From the NCBI RefSeq assembly GCF_022063185.1, contig NZ_CP091913.1, forward strand, positions 4,813,141-4,877,140: DNA of 64,000 bases. The letters run 5' to 3'. How positions within the stretch are numbered: the stretch's first letter is position 1; every line of letters begins with the position of its first letter. Position numbers and translations under genes: made by a program. Of this stretch, positions 26,132 to 35,563 are shown in pieces. Origin of the DNA: Nostoc sp. UHCC 0870 (GTDB taxonomy: Bacteria > Cyanobacteriota > Cyanobacteriia > Cyanobacteriales > Nostocaceae). Under the pieces are notes generated by a model, which searched no databases, was not told the origin of the DNA, and saw only the letters and a program-made list of their open reading frames with translations.

Positions 26132-27571
26132 TTATTTTCCTCCGCCGAAAACTTCGACATTAGCAAATACACAAACTGGTGAACCATGTCCTACCCAGAT
26201 GGCTTGGTTGGGTTCGCCTTTACCACAAAAGGGTGTACCATACATTTCCCAGTTGGAGTCATCCCCCACTTGGATTAAGCTGTGCCAAAATTCTGGGGTG
26301 GTGGCGCGGTAGTTGGGATTACGTAGGGTTTTAGTGAGTTTACCATTTTCAATTAATTTGGCATACTCACAGCCAAACTGAAATTTATAACGGCGATCGT
26401 CAATTGACCAAGAACGGTTAGATTCCATGTAAACGCCGTGTTCAATCCCACTAATCATTTCGTCAAAGCTGGCGTTTCCTGGTTCTAAATTTAAGTTAGC
26501 CATGCGGTCAATTGGGGCGCGATTCCAAGAGGATGCACGAGCGCAGGCGACCCCAGGAACTCCGGTTCTGGCTTGACTTTCTAAACTACCTAAACCCCGT
26601 TGCAATACGCCTTCTTTGATGACATATTCTCTTGTGGCAACTGCTCCTGTATCATCAAAGCCATAGCTAGCATATTCACCATCAACGGTGGGGTCGAAGG
26701 TAATATTCATCAAGGGTGAACCGTAAACTAGCTGACCAAAATCGCTGGTGTTGACAAAGCTACCGCCGGCGTAGTTGCGTTCATCTCCTAAGATGCGGTC
26801 AATTTCTAAGGGATGTCCGACACTTTCATGAATTTGCAGCATCATTTGGTCGGGGGCTAAAACTAAATTGGTGCGGGTGGTTGGGCATTCCTCGGCGGTT
26901 AACAGTTCTATCGCCTGTTCGCCAATTTGCTGCACCTCTCGCCATAAATTTTCTCTGTGTAACAGTTCCATCCCACCTTGATAACAATGTGCTTGCCAGC
27001 CGTTATTAGTGCGTTGTTGAACTATTGCCCCATCTTGCGCGATCGCTCCATAATGGTTTCCTAAAGATAAAAACTTTTGATATACCTCAGAACCATTGCT
27101 GCTGACAAACCAACTCTCTTTCTGGTTCGTGCTGACGCTAGCTGTGGTTTGCACAATTTTCTCGTCAACTTTGAGGGTGTGACAAATCCGCACCAATAAA
27201 TCATTAATTTCTCCTGGACATAGGGCATCCAATGGTTCTAAAAAAGGTGAGTTATATTCACCCACCACTTTAGGACGTTCAGTTTCGCGGAAGGGATAAA
27301 TCCACCACTCACTAGCTGCAAGTGCTTGTTTATATGCCATTTCCGCCGCTACTTGCAGCGATGAAAGTTCTAAGGAATTAGTCGCTGCGTAACCCAAACA
27401 GCCGTTCACCAAGACTTCGAGCATTGCTCCCTGGGTTGTGGATTTGCCATTGGATTGGGGCAAACCATCACGAACATAATGGTTAGCAGCCGTTTCCTTC
27501 ACAACTCGAATACCGATCCAATCAGCCGGTATTTTAAAACTAGCGATCGCTTTTGTTAATTCTGACCACAT
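26132..27571 (-). CDS. tldD: TldD-family metalloprotease, catalytic subunit
   Basis: Catalytic half of the TldD/PmbA protease. The zinc-binding motif HESVGHPLEIDRILG (HExxxH) is present at about residues 244-248, with the conserved GGSFVNTSDFGQLVYGSPLM, GAVATREYVIKEGVLQRGLG and ARASSWNRAPIDRMANLNLE segments. At 479 residues it has family length, and no signal peptide is seen, so it acts in the cytoplasm. It lies upstream of pmbA on the same strand. Substrates in cyanobacteria are not known to me. Confidence 0.92.
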   Translation of the reverse strand: MWSELTKAIASFKIPADWIGIRVVKETAANHYVRDGLPQSNGKSTTQGAMLEVLVNGCLGYAATNSLELSSLQVAAEMAYKQALAASEWWIYPFRETERPKVVGEYNSPFLEPLDALCPGEINDLLVRICHTLKVDEKIVQTTASVSTNQKESWFVSSNGSEVYQKFLSLGNHYGAIAQDGAIVQQRTNNGWQAHCYQGGMELLHRENLWREVQQIGEQAIELLTAEECPTTRTNLVLAPDQMMLQIHESVGHPLEIDRILGDERNYAGGSFVNTSDFGQLVYGSPLMNITFDPTVDGEYASYGFDDTGAVATREYVIKEGVLQRGLGSLESQARTGVPGVACARASSWNRAPIDRMANLNLEPGNASFDEMISGIEHGVYMESNRSWSIDDRRYKFQFGCEYAKLIENGKLTKTLRNPNYRATTPEFWHSLIQVGDDSNWEMYGTPFCGKGEPNQAIWVGHGSPVCVFANVEVFGGGK

Positions 27572-27579
27572 AAAAATTT

Positions 27580-27660
27580 TAGGAAATAGGGATTGGGTAT
27601 TGGGGATTGGGTGCTGGGTATTAGGGATTGGGTAAATTTTCTCTTTCCCAGTCCCCAGTC
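27580..27660. repeat. Short tandem heptamer-like repeats (GGGATTG/GGTATTG)
   Basis: AGGGATTGGGTATTGGGGAT and similar 7-base units fill the short gap between tldD and cysS. They belong to the CCCCAAT-type heptamer family seen also near 31190, 56966 and 63360. Confidence 0.6.
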
Positions 27661-27664
27661 ACCT

Positions 27665-29125
27665 TTAGCCTCTATGCCAACGTGTACCTTGAGGACTATC
27701 AATTAAAGTTATACCTTGAGCTTGTAGTTCGTTGCGGATGCGATCGCTTTCGGCAAAATTTTTGGATTTTCTCGCGTCCTGTCTTTGCTGAATTAGAGCC
27801 TCAATTTCTGCATCACTTAAACCGTCTTTTGTCAGGGTTTCATCATCTAGTGTTGCTTCTAAACCCAAGATTTTAGCCAAGGTAACTAAGGTATACCACT
27901 GGCGGTGGAGTTCATCGGCTGGGGTTTTAGTTGTTCCTTCATGCACCAAAATATTTCCTTCGCGGCGCAAGTCTTTAGCTAATTCAAATACAACCGCCAA
28001 ACCACCAGAGAAGTTAAAATCATCATCGCCTAATTCTTGAAAGCGGGCGACTAGTTCGGGAATCATTGATGATTCTTCACTCCATCCCAGTTTTTCACCG
28101 TATTGATAGCCAAAAAGTAACCCTTCTTTCAGGGTTTTCCAGCTATTTTCCGCAGTGGCGATCGCATCTTCGGTAAAATCTAAAGGCTTGCGATAATGTG
28201 CCTGTAAGACAAACAATCTCACCGCCATCGGGTTGACTGGCTGATCTTTCCAATTTCCTACCCCATCTAGTAATTCCCGAATGGTGATGAAATTACCCAA
28301 TGATTTAGACATTTTTTGACCATCAACCATTACCATACCGTTATGTGTCCAATAACGCGCCAATGGTTGATTCATGGCTGCTTCTGACTGAGCAATTTCA
28401 TTTTCATGGTGCGGAAAAATCAAATCTCCACCACCACCATGAATATCAATGGTCTTTCCTAATTTAGAGCGAATCATCGCCGAGCATTCAATATGCCATC
28501 CCGGACGACCTTCACCCCAAGGAGAACTCCATGCTGGTTCGCCTGGTTTTGCGCCCTTCCACAAAGCAAAATCAAAGGGGTGTTGCTTTTTAACTTCTGA
28601 TTCATCTGCATCTAACCGACCGCTAGCACCAGCTTGCATTTGCTCCAGTTCTCTGCCTGAGAGTTTGCCATAATTAGGAAAGCGTTCTACACGGTAATAA
28701 ACATCTCCACCCACAGCGTAGGCTAGACCTTTTTGTTCTAAAATCTGAATCAGTTCATGAATTTCGGGAATATGCTCAGTAACGCGGGGATACTCATCCG
28801 CATCCATGACATTTAAGCGGCGGATATCTTCAAAATAAGCATCAATAAAGCGGTTAGAGACCGCTTCCATCGTTGAACCTTGTTCTTTAGCGCGGTTGAG
28901 AATCTTATCGTCGATATCAGTAAAATTTTGGATGTAGGTAACTTCAAAACCACGCCAGATCAAATAACGGCGAATCGTATCCCAAACGATGTAAGAACGT
29001 GCATGACCCAAATGGCAATAGTCATAAACTGTCACACCGCAGCAATACATCTTAACCTTTCCTGGTTCTACAGTTTCAAAAGGTTCTTGCCGACGAGTGA
29101 GGGTATTGTAAATGGTTAGGGTCAT
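27665..29125 (-). CDS. cysS: Cysteine--tRNA ligase
   Basis: Charges tRNA-Cys. Class I synthetase with the HIGH-type motif HLGHARSYIVWD, the KMSKS loop KMSKSLGNF, and zinc ligands in CCGVTVYDYCHLGH, WHIECSAM and HHENEIAQSE. I start it at ATG 29125 (MTLTIYNTLTRRQEPFE), the canonical beginning; an upstream in-frame start at 29194 would add an unusual hydrophobic extension. About 486 residues. Divergent from the G3E GTPase gene at 29378 across about 250 bp of shared upstream DNA. Confidence 0.97.
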   Translation of the reverse strand: MTLTIYNTLTRRQEPFETVEPGKVKMYCCGVTVYDYCHLGHARSYIVWDTIRRYLIWRGFEVTYIQNFTDIDDKILNRAKEQGSTMEAVSNRFIDAYFEDIRRLNVMDADEYPRVTEHIPEIHELIQILEQKGLAYAVGGDVYYRVERFPNYGKLSGRELEQMQAGASGRLDADESEVKKQHPFDFALWKGAKPGEPAWSSPWGEGRPGWHIECSAMIRSKLGKTIDIHGGGGDLIFPHHENEIAQSEAAMNQPLARYWTHNGMVMVDGQKMSKSLGNFITIRELLDGVGNWKDQPVNPMAVRLFVLQAHYRKPLDFTEDAIATAENSWKTLKEGLLFGYQYGEKLGWSEESSMIPELVARFQELGDDDFNFSGGLAVVFELAKDLRREGNILVHEGTTKTPADELHRQWYTLVTLAKILGLEATLDDETLTKDGLSDAEIEALIQQRQDARKSKNFAESDRIRNELQAQGITLIDSPQGTRWHRG

Positions 29126-29377
29126 AACACAGTAAATTTGAAATAGAAATATACGCAATAATAAAGTAAAGCAGCAGGAATAATTATCCAGCATCCCTAT
29201 GCTAGTACATCACGGCTGAAATACGACTACCATTTAAAACAGTACAAAAGACCAAAATTCAACTCTTTTGACTTACCCTGTGGGTAGTCGCTTTCGAGTC
29301 TATAAATTTTGAGTTGCTCTTAGCGGTGCGGAAATTTTAACTTCTCTCAAATTTTCTAATTTTTTGATTACAGTCTT

Positions 29378-30508
29378 ATGCAATCAGCAGTTACTTCCAA
29401 TTCTCAACCAATGGATGCTCCCAAACAAGGAATGCCAGTCACAATTATTACTGGATTCCTCGGTAGTGGCAAAACAACCTTACTCAACCATATCCTCAGC
29501 AACCAACAGGGTTTGAAAACTGCTGTTTTGGTGAATGAATTTGGAGAAATCGGCATCGACAACGAGTTAATCGTTTCCACTGATGAGAATATGGTGGAAT
29601 TAAGTAATGGTTGTATCTGCTGCACTATTAATAACGATTTAGTTGATGCTGTATATAAAGTTTTAGAACGGGACGAAAAGCTAGATTACCTAGTTGTAGA
29701 AACAACAGGACTAGCAGACCCCCTACCAGTAGCCCTGACATTTTTGGGTACAGAACTGAGAGATTTAACGCGGTTGGACTCGATTATTACTGTAGTAGAT
29801 GCAGCAAATTACAGCTTAGATTTATTCAACTCCCAAGCAGCTTACAGTCAAATTGCCTACGGTGATGTGATTGTCTTGAATAAGGCAGATTTGGTTGATG
29901 AAGCTAAATTAAATGAGTTGGAAACAAAAATTAATGAAGTTAAGGAAGGAGCAAGAATTTTAAGGACGACGCGATCGCAAGTTGCGTTACCTTTAATTCT
30001 GAGTGTCGGACTGTTTGAATCTGATAAATATTTTGACAGTGTTGATGAGCATGATCACGAACATCACGATCATGATCATGATGATTCAACCTGTGGTCAC
30101 GACCATCACGACCATGACCATGATCATGCAAACTGCGGTCACGACCATCACGACCATGAACACCACCATCATCACTCTGACCACTTAGAAAATGATGGCT
30201 TTTCATCTATATCTTTCCAAAGTGACCAGCCTTTCTCAATTCGGAAGTTTCAATATTTTCTAGATAATCAACTACCCACGTCTATCTTCCGCGCTAAGGG
30301 AATAATGTGGTTTGATGAAAGTCCCAATCGGCATATTTTCCACCTGTGCGGTAAACGGTTCACCCTAGATGATGACGAATGGAAAGGTGAACCCAAAAAT
30401 CAAATAGTGCTGATTGGGCAAAATTTAGATCGGGAAACCTTACTGACCCAATTAGAAAATTGTCTGTCTATTCCTTCCACCAGCCGAGGTCAAGGCTTTG
30501 GGAAATAG
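29378..30508 (+). CDS. G3E GTPase, COG0523 (CobW/zinc-chaperone family), His-rich
   Basis: GTP-driven metallochaperone of the COG0523 family, which supplies zinc, cobalt or other metals to target proteins. Motifs: Walker A GFLGSGKTTLLN (26-37), NEFGEIGID, the diagnostic CxCC (C79, C81, C82 in SNGCICC), VVETTGLADP (Walker B side), and NKADLVDE for guanine recognition. Residues about 225-270 form a His/Asp-rich metal-binding stretch (HDHEHHDHDHDD and further repeats). The CobW C-terminal domain follows (FRAKGIMWFDES, FHLCGKRFTLDDD). It is not in a cobalamin cluster, so I leave the metal open; zinc is the most common partner. Confidence 0.93.
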   Translation: MQSAVTSNSQPMDAPKQGMPVTIITGFLGSGKTTLLNHILSNQQGLKTAVLVNEFGEIGIDNELIVSTDENMVELSNGCICCTINNDLVDAVYKVLERDEKLDYLVVETTGLADPLPVALTFLGTELRDLTRLDSIITVVDAANYSLDLFNSQAAYSQIAYGDVIVLNKADLVDEAKLNELETKINEVKEGARILRTTRSQVALPLILSVGLFESDKYFDSVDEHDHEHHDHDHDDSTCGHDHHDHDHDHANCGHDHHDHEHHHHHSDHLENDGFSSISFQSDQPFSIRKFQYFLDNQLPTSIFRAKGIMWFDESPNRHIFHLCGKRFTLDDDEWKGEPKNQIVLIGQNLDRETLLTQLENCLSIPSTSRGQGFGK

Positions 30509-30519
30509 TCATTAGTCAT

Positions 30520-30634
30520 TAGACCTCTTGCAAAATTCCAAAAATTAGATGTGTCATTCTGAATGAAATGTAGAATCTTTGAGATGTTTCGCTTCGCTCA
30601 ACATGACAGCTTAAGAATTTATGCAAGAGGTTTA
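30520..30634. repeat. MITE-like element with ACCTCTTGCA terminal inverted repeats
   Basis: Starts AGACCTCTTGCAAAATT and ends ATGCAAGAGGTTT, which are inverse complements over the core ACCTCTTGCA. Flanked on both sides by TTAGTCATTA-like sequence. Internal sequence includes GTTTCGCTTCGCTCAACATG. About 115 bp, non-coding, between the G3E GTPase and dtd. Confidence 0.6.
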
Positions 30635-30698
30635 TTAGTCATTAATCAATGGGCGATTAAAATGGCTATTGACTAATTTGTAGGGAAAAATGGCTATT

Positions 30699-31148
30699 AT
30701 GCGCGTAATCGTCCAGCGAGTAAAATCATCTCAAGTTACCGTTAACGGTGAAGTGATTGGCAAAATTGACCGAGGATTAAATTTACTCGTAGGGATTGCT
30801 GATACAGACACAGATGCAGAAATAGACTGGATGGCGCGGAAATGTTTAGAATTACGCCTGTTTCCTGATGAAGAAGGCGGCGACAGGTGGCAAAAATCTG
30901 TGCAAGAAATTGGCGGTGAGTTGTTGGTAGTGAGCCAATTTACACTCTACGGTGACTGTCGCAAAGGTCGCCGTCCCTCCTTCGACCGTTCGGCGAATCC
31001 TTCCCAAGCTGAAGAATTATATAAAAGCTTTGTTGCTAAGTTACAAACTAGCGGTTTACGAGTAGAAACAGGTAAATTCGGCGCAATGATGCAAGTCAGC
31101 ATCGAAAACGATGGGCCAGTCACGTTGATCCTAGAAAAAGAGTGCTGA
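30699..31148 (+). CDS. dtd: D-aminoacyl-tRNA deacylase (DTD)
   Basis: Removes D-amino acids or glycine mischarged onto tRNA. Start MRVIVQRVKSSQVTVNGEVI is the family's conserved beginning, so I take ATG 30699; an ATG three codons earlier at 30690 is nearer to a weak AGGGA. Active-site motifs are SQFTLYGDCRKGRRPSF and the GxMQVSIENDGPVT cis Gly-Pro-like region (here GAMMQVSIENDGPVTL). At 149 residues it is full length. No obvious operon partners. Confidence 0.95.
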   Translation: MRVIVQRVKSSQVTVNGEVIGKIDRGLNLLVGIADTDTDAEIDWMARKCLELRLFPDEEGGDRWQKSVQEIGGELLVVSQFTLYGDCRKGRRPSFDRSANPSQAEELYKSFVAKLQTSGLRVETGKFGAMMQVSIENDGPVTLILEKEC

Positions 31149-31184
31149 GGTCAGAGTCAATAGTCATTAGTTCTTCTCTTCCTT

Positions 31185-31272
31185 GTCCCCAGTCCCCAAT
31201 CCCCAGTCACAAGTCACAAGTCCCCAGTCCCCAATCCCCAATCCCCAATCCTCAATCCCCAGTCCCTAATAC
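31185..31272. repeat. Tandem heptamers CCCCAAT/CCCCAGT (STRR type)
   Basis: Runs such as CCCCAGTCCCCAATCCCCAG and CCCCAATCCCCAATCCTCAA, with an inserted AGTCACA unit, occupy most of the gap between dtd and psb28. These match the short tandemly repeated repetitive heptamers described from heterocyst-forming cyanobacteria. Confidence 0.85.
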
Positions 31273-31326
31273 CCACCAAATGATGAGAGAATATTAAACT
31301 AATGATTACAAAAATTTAAATTTATC

Positions 31327-31662
31327 ATGGCGAAAATTCAATTTTCCAGGGGAGTTGAAGAAGACGGAATTCCAGAGGTACGTTTGACGCGATCGCGCAC
31401 TGGTGACAGTGGTACAGCAACCTTTATTTTTACGAATCCTAAGATTCTAGCCCAAGGTAGCACCGATGAGATTACTGGGATGTACATGATTGATGAAGAA
31501 GGAGAACTAATCACCCGCGAGGTTAAGGGTAAATTCATCAACGGTAAGCCGGAAGCGTTAGAAGCTATTTACTTGATGAAATCTAGCGAAGAATGGGATC
31601 GCTTTATGCGTTTTATGGAGCGATACGCTGAAGACACGGGTTTAGGATTCAGTAAATCATAA
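31327..31662 (+). CDS. psb28: Photosystem II assembly protein Psb28
   Basis: Cytoplasmic-side factor that binds photosystem II intermediates (CP47 and RC47) during assembly and repair; not a core subunit of the mature complex. MAKIQFSRGVEEDGIPEVRL, GTATFIFTNPKIL, GMYMIDEEGEL and the C-terminal SEEWDRFMRFMERYAE are characteristic. 111 residues, the usual size. It supports the cyanobacterial origin of the window. Confidence 0.97.
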   Translation: MAKIQFSRGVEEDGIPEVRLTRSRTGDSGTATFIFTNPKILAQGSTDEITGMYMIDEEGELITREVKGKFINGKPEALEAIYLMKSSEEWDRFMRFMERYAEDTGLGFSKS

Positions 31663-31839
31663 GACCTCACGGTATGCGGGAAACGAGCGCGTCTTTAGAC
31701 CTGAGAGTGTCAAAGGTAGTCATTAGTCATTAGTCATTAGTCAATGGCTAATAACTTCACACAGTCCAAAATAGAAGTCTTTTGACTTTTGACTTTTGAC
31801 TTTTGCCTAGTGGTACTAGTAACTTTTATTGTAGTGATC

Positions 31840-32343
31840 ATGACATCACAACCTCATCCAGATGTACCGGGAATAACAGTAACTTGTGCGGTTGTTACCG
31901 TCAGTGATACGCGTACACTAGAGACAGATAAAAGCGGTCAAATTATCCAGCAGTTGCTAACTGGTGCTAACTATGCAGTGGGAGCATATGCAATCATCAA
32001 AGATGAACCAGAACAAATCCAACACCAGATTGAATCACTAAGTAAAAAAGCCAATTTGGATGCAGTGATTTTTCATGGTGGTACAGGGATTGCACCTAGA
32101 GATACTACCTATGATGCTATTGAAAAATTACTGGAAAAAACCCTACCGGGATTTGGGGAGTTGTTTAGATTTCTAAGTTATCAAGAAATTGGTTCGCGTG
32201 CGATCGCCTCTCGTGCGGTTGCTGGTGTTTATCAAAACAAACTCATCTTCTCTTTACCTGGTTCTAGCAATGCTGTGCGATTGGCTATGGAAAAGCTAAT
32301 ATTACCAGAACTCACTCATTTAGTTAGCCAAATACGGAAATAG
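31840..32343 (+). CDS. moaB: Molybdenum cofactor biosynthesis protein MoaB/MogA
   Basis: Adenylyltransferase-type protein acting on molybdopterin in cofactor synthesis. MoCF-binding fold: VTCAVVTVSDTRTLETDKSG, DAVIFHGGTGIAPRDTTYDA (the GGTG loop), EKTLPGFGELFRFLSYQEIG and FSLPGSSNAVRLAMEKLILPE. The ATG at 31840 gives MTSQPHPDVPGITV, fitting family starts; an in-frame start at 31789 lies in repeat-like DNA (TTTTGACTTTTGACTTTTG). The 168 residues are normal. Confidence 0.93.
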   Translation: MTSQPHPDVPGITVTCAVVTVSDTRTLETDKSGQIIQQLLTGANYAVGAYAIIKDEPEQIQHQIESLSKKANLDAVIFHGGTGIAPRDTTYDAIEKLLEKTLPGFGELFRFLSYQEIGSRAIASRAVAGVYQNKLIFSLPGSSNAVRLAMEKLILPELTHLVSQIRK

Positions 32344-32370
32344 GGGAATGGGGAATGGGGTATATGAACG

Positions 32371-32802
32371 CTATTTATTTGGTTTGGCACAACCTTCTAA
32401 GACCGTATTACCCCTAATAAATATAGCTGAATAGGGATATTTGATATCAGACATACCATCACTACAGGATGTTACTTTTTTAATCACCAAGGTATTAGTT
32501 GTATTATTTTTATCTCTTAATCGATAAACTCTTACTAAGTCTGCTGGGCGACCAGATGCTTGTAATGGCGAAACATAAGGGAAACTTTGGCGGGATTCCG
32601 GTGTGGAGTAAATAATTCCTTTTTTGCTAATTGTCACACTCCAAAAAGGTTCTGTTCCACTCACAATAAACTCTTCTGTAGTTCTATTTCTATTGTTAGA
32701 TTGAGCTATGATCGAATAATTGTTGTTGGCATTGCTGGGGGTACTTGCGAGTAAGTTGATGCTAATTCCCATTAATAATATTGGCGTAATTACTCTTTTC
32801 AT
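32371..32802 (-). CDS. Secreted protein of unknown function (COG3650-like)
   Basis: Signal peptide MKRVITPILLMGISINLLAS, probable cleavage near PSNA. The mature part has GTEPFWSVTISKKGIIYSTP, VYRLRDKNNTTNTLVIKK and SCSDGMSDIKYPYSAIFIRG, then GCAKPN. The G-x-E-P-F-W start and the Cys pair near CSDGMSD and GCAKP are typical of a widespread periplasmic or membrane-bound family. The role is unknown. ATG 32802 is chosen for the signal peptide; an upstream frame begins at 32844. Confidence 0.8.
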   Translation of the reverse strand: MKRVITPILLMGISINLLASTPSNANNNYSIIAQSNNRNRTTEEFIVSGTEPFWSVTISKKGIIYSTPESRQSFPYVSPLQASGRPADLVRVYRLRDKNNTTNTLVIKKVTSCSDGMSDIKYPYSAIFIRGNTVLEGCAKPNK

Positions 32803-32913
32803 ATTTTCATTCCATAACACTATAAATAGATACCATCTATGCACAGTTAATTTCTGAATAATTTAGTCATTAGTTATTTTCGTCTGCCTTCTGCCTCTTT
32901 TCCTCAATAGAAT

Positions 32914-32943
32914 AACCCCACCTTCATCCAGAAAGCGGGGCTA
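32914..32943 (-). terminator. Hairpin downstream of mraY
   Basis: AACCCCACCTTCATCCAGAA followed by AGCGGGGCT can form a CCCC/GGGG stem about 25 bp past the mraY stop. The T-run is weak, so termination is probable but not certain. Confidence 0.45.
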
Positions 32944-32968
32944 AAGTTTTATAGTTCTTTAAAAAGAT

Positions 32969-34072
32969 TTAAAAAGGAGCGATCGCTAAACAAATTGTCG
33001 CTAAGATAGCAGCGATGATATAAAATACACCAACTACTTGCAATTCCGACCAACCAGATAATTCTAAATGGTGATGTAGAGGGGCCATTTTAAACAGACG
33101 CTTACCTTTGCCATCGGGGCCTTTGGTGGCTTTGTAATAAGTTACCTGTGCCATCACAGACAAGGTTTCGACAAAGAAGATACCACTGAGAATAAACAAA
33201 GCTACCAAGCTGTTAGTTAACAACGCTACGGCTGCTAAAGCACCACCCAAAGCTAGAGAACCAGTATCTCCCATGAACACACGGGCTGGGTTGCGGTTGT
33301 GGGCTAAGAAACCTAAACAGCCACCGCTTAAGGCTGCACAGAAAACCATTAATCCCAGAGAAGTAGGAGCAACTATAGCACCTAATGCTAGCAAGGCGAT
33401 CGCTACTGTTCCAGCCGCCAAGCCATCAATACCGTCAGTTAAATTAGTTGCATTACTTTCTGCCACGAGGACAAAACCAGCCAACGGCCAGAATAAGAAT
33501 CCTAAAGGTAAGGCAAAGCCCACCCAAGGTAATGCAATACTCGTAATATTAGCGGGTTGATTGAACATCAGCCACACACAAAAAGCTAGGGCAAAACCGA
33601 TTTGCAAGAGTAATTTCATCCGGGGAGAGATGCCTTTATTAGACTTCCGGCGGAGAATTTGCCAATCGTCAATCCAGCCAACTAAACCATAACTGAGAGT
33701 TAATGCGGAGACAGCAAGCACTTCTGGAGCAAAACTAGACCAAACACAAGCTACAATCACCGCCACAGGGATAAAAAAGATACCACCCATAGTTGGTGTA
33801 CCCGCCTTCTTTAAATGGGCTTGCGGGCCATCTTCGCGGATAATTTGCCCAGTTTTGAGGGCTTGCAGTAGAGGCACTACAAAGTAACCTACAACAGCTG
33901 AAAAAATGGTAGCCATTACCAGTGGCAGAGTCAATGACATACCCTGCCAAGGGGTTCTGTTTGCCAACCAATCTAAAATCACAGCTGCTATACCCAGTCC
34001 AGTCGCTAAACCAGAAGCTAGACCGATGCCAGAAAAATTCAATCCTTGGTTTGGAGATAATTTAGCGTCCAC
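32969..34072 (-). CDS. mraY: Phospho-N-acetylmuramoyl-pentapeptide-transferase
   Basis: Integral membrane enzyme that transfers phospho-MurNAc-pentapeptide to undecaprenyl phosphate, forming lipid I. About ten hydrophobic segments. Catalytic motifs: GGIFFIPVAV (preceded by KKAGTPTMGG), GWIDDWQILRRKSNKGIS (the Asp pair), NATNLTDGIDGLAAG, and FMGDTGSLALGG with a later HHHLELSGW. 367 residues, typical for cyanobacteria. It is separated from other peptidoglycan genes here, as is usual in cyanobacteria. Confidence 0.97.
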   Translation of the reverse strand: MDAKLSPNQGLNFSGIGLASGLATGLGIAAVILDWLANRTPWQGMSLTLPLVMATIFSAVVGYFVVPLLQALKTGQIIREDGPQAHLKKAGTPTMGGIFFIPVAVIVACVWSSFAPEVLAVSALTLSYGLVGWIDDWQILRRKSNKGISPRMKLLLQIGFALAFCVWLMFNQPANITSIALPWVGFALPLGFLFWPLAGFVLVAESNATNLTDGIDGLAAGTVAIALLALGAIVAPTSLGLMVFCAALSGGCLGFLAHNRNPARVFMGDTGSLALGGALAAVALLTNSLVALFILSGIFFVETLSVMAQVTYYKATKGPDGKGKRLFKMAPLHHHLELSGWSELQVVGVFYIIAAILATICLAIAPF

Positions 34073-34147
34073 AAAACCTTCCCTTCACTCCACACTTAAA
34101 TAAAACTGCTTAACTGTATACGTTTTCGGAAATCCGAGCCTAAAAGG

Positions 34148-34387
34148 CTAATCTTCGTCTAGACTGATATCGTCGTCGTCATCATCATCAAGGTAGTCAA
34201 TGCCATCATCTCCACCGAGAAATTCTGATATTTCCTCTTCTTCATCTCGAAGACTAGATTCTTGAACTTCACGCGGTATGATCCGTCCGTTAGCTTGTAG
34301 CCAATCTAATAAAGAAGACTCTTGCTTTAGGGGGATGACAGCAGCACGCTGATTTCGAGGTTCTTCACGTAGGGGAGAATTCAACAT
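34148..34387 (-). CDS. Conserved small acidic protein (DUF3134-like)
   Basis: 79 residues. It starts MLNSPLREEPRNQRAAVIPL and continues KQESSLLDWLQANGRIIPRE, a signature I associate with the cyanobacterial DUF3134 family. It ends in a strongly acidic run (DYLDDDDDDDISLDED). No known function. It lies upstream of mraY on the same strand, 75 bp away, and might be co-transcribed. The next 240 bp upstream (to 34631) hold only A/T-rich DNA. Confidence 0.75.
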   Translation of the reverse strand: MLNSPLREEPRNQRAAVIPLKQESSLLDWLQANGRIIPREVQESSLRDEEEEISEFLGGDDGIDYLDDDDDDDISLDED

Positions 34388-34631
34388 ATCGACTTAATAG
34401 GCAAAAAAGCTTATGTAACTAGACATTAAGAAGTCTATCACTTGATACGCGATAATTTAGTTATTTCTTCAACTCTGGGATGAATAAATCCGCAAGCTAA
34501 CCAAAATATTTTATTTAATAGAGATAAAGCAATTAAGCTCTGATTCTGAGTATTTTTTTCGGCTTCATACATAGGACATTAATATCAATTTAATGTGGCT
34601 TTAATCCTGATAAATTTTGAGGCAATGGGTG

Positions 34632-35216
34632 ATGATCAAAAAAGCGGCTCTATTAGATGCGATCGCGGGTACAAATCGCGGTTTACTAGCTAGTCAACCA
34701 CAAAAGCAGTTTATCTTAGCAGCGATCGCTACTTTAGAAGACCTGAATCCGACACCGCGTCCATTAGAGGCTACCAATTTACTAGAGGGCAATTGGCGTT
34801 TACTTTACACCACTAGCAAAGCTCTCTTGAACATAGATCGCGTACCTGTCTATAAACTTGGTCAAATTTATCAGTGTATTCGGGTAGAAAATACCAGCGT
34901 TTACAACATCGCTGAAATTTATGGCTTACCTTACTTAGAAGGATTAGTCACTGTAGCAGCAAAATTTGAGCCAATTTCAGAGCAGCGCATCCAAGTAAAA
35001 TTTGAGCGTTCTATCATTGGTTTACAACGATTAATAGGATACACTTCTCCAGAGAATTTTATCCAACAAATTGTGGCTGGTAAAAAATTTACGGCGTTGG
35101 ATGTACCTGTCAAGAGCGATACACAATCAGGCTGGTTGGATATCACTTACTTAGACGAAAACTTGCGGATTGGCAGGGGTAATGAGGGTAGCGTGTTTGT
35201 TTTAAGTAAAACATAA
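34632..35216 (+). CDS. PAP/fibrillin family protein
   Basis: Plastid-lipid-associated (fibrillin) protein, a lipocalin-like family on thylakoid membranes and plastoglobule-type bodies. Motifs: NRGLLASQPQKQFILAAIAT, NLLEGNWRLLYTTSKALLNI, VYKLGQIYQCIRV, and the C-terminal WLDITYLDENLRIGRGNEGS followed by VFVLSKT. About 194 residues. I use ATG 34632 (MIKKAALLDAIAG); an in-frame TTG lies at 34617. Likely role in photoprotection or lipid binding, by family only. Confidence 0.92.
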   Translation: MIKKAALLDAIAGTNRGLLASQPQKQFILAAIATLEDLNPTPRPLEATNLLEGNWRLLYTTSKALLNIDRVPVYKLGQIYQCIRVENTSVYNIAEIYGLPYLEGLVTVAAKFEPISEQRIQVKFERSIIGLQRLIGYTSPENFIQQIVAGKKFTALDVPVKSDTQSGWLDITYLDENLRIGRGNEGSVFVLSKT

Positions 35217-35336
35217 GATTTTCCTTAAATATGGGTTTGCGAACGAAGGTACGTCATTGTTGGTACTTTGTCAAGCAGGGTTTCACACCATACTAGGTTT
35301 GTAATTTGGGACATAAAAGCAACTAAAGGTAGAGAT

Positions 35337-35443
35337 TGGTGACAGGTGAGAGGTGAGAGGTGACAGGTGACAGGGGACAGGGGACAGGTGACAGGTGACA
35401 GGGGAAGCAGGGGAAGCAGGGGAAGCAGGGGAAGGAGAGGGGC
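35337..35443. repeat. Tandem repeats (AGGTGAC / GGGGACA heptamers and GGGGAAGCA nonamers)
   Basis: GTGACAGGTGACAGGGGACA heptamers pass into GGGGAAGCAGGGGAAGCAGG nonamers. They fill the centre of the 347-bp gap between the fibrillin gene and psaE. The remaining 120 bp before psaE should hold its promoter; no clear elements are identified. Confidence 0.85.
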
Positions 35444-35563
35444 AGAAGTTATTCAATATCAGATAAATAACTTAACAAATCCTCTAGTAACGACCTTCAA
35501 GTTGTAGAGTGAAATCAATTAGCCCTAAATAATGGCGATTGATAACTAAAAGGGAAAATAATC

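Noticed and set aside
25995..26312. 105-residue ORF overlapping the end of tldD
   Set aside because: Antisense to tldD and partly in repeat DNA; no family features.
29940..30206. His/Asp/Gly-rich ORFs on both strands inside the G3E GTPase gene
   Set aside because: Shadows of the His-rich codon run of the real gene.
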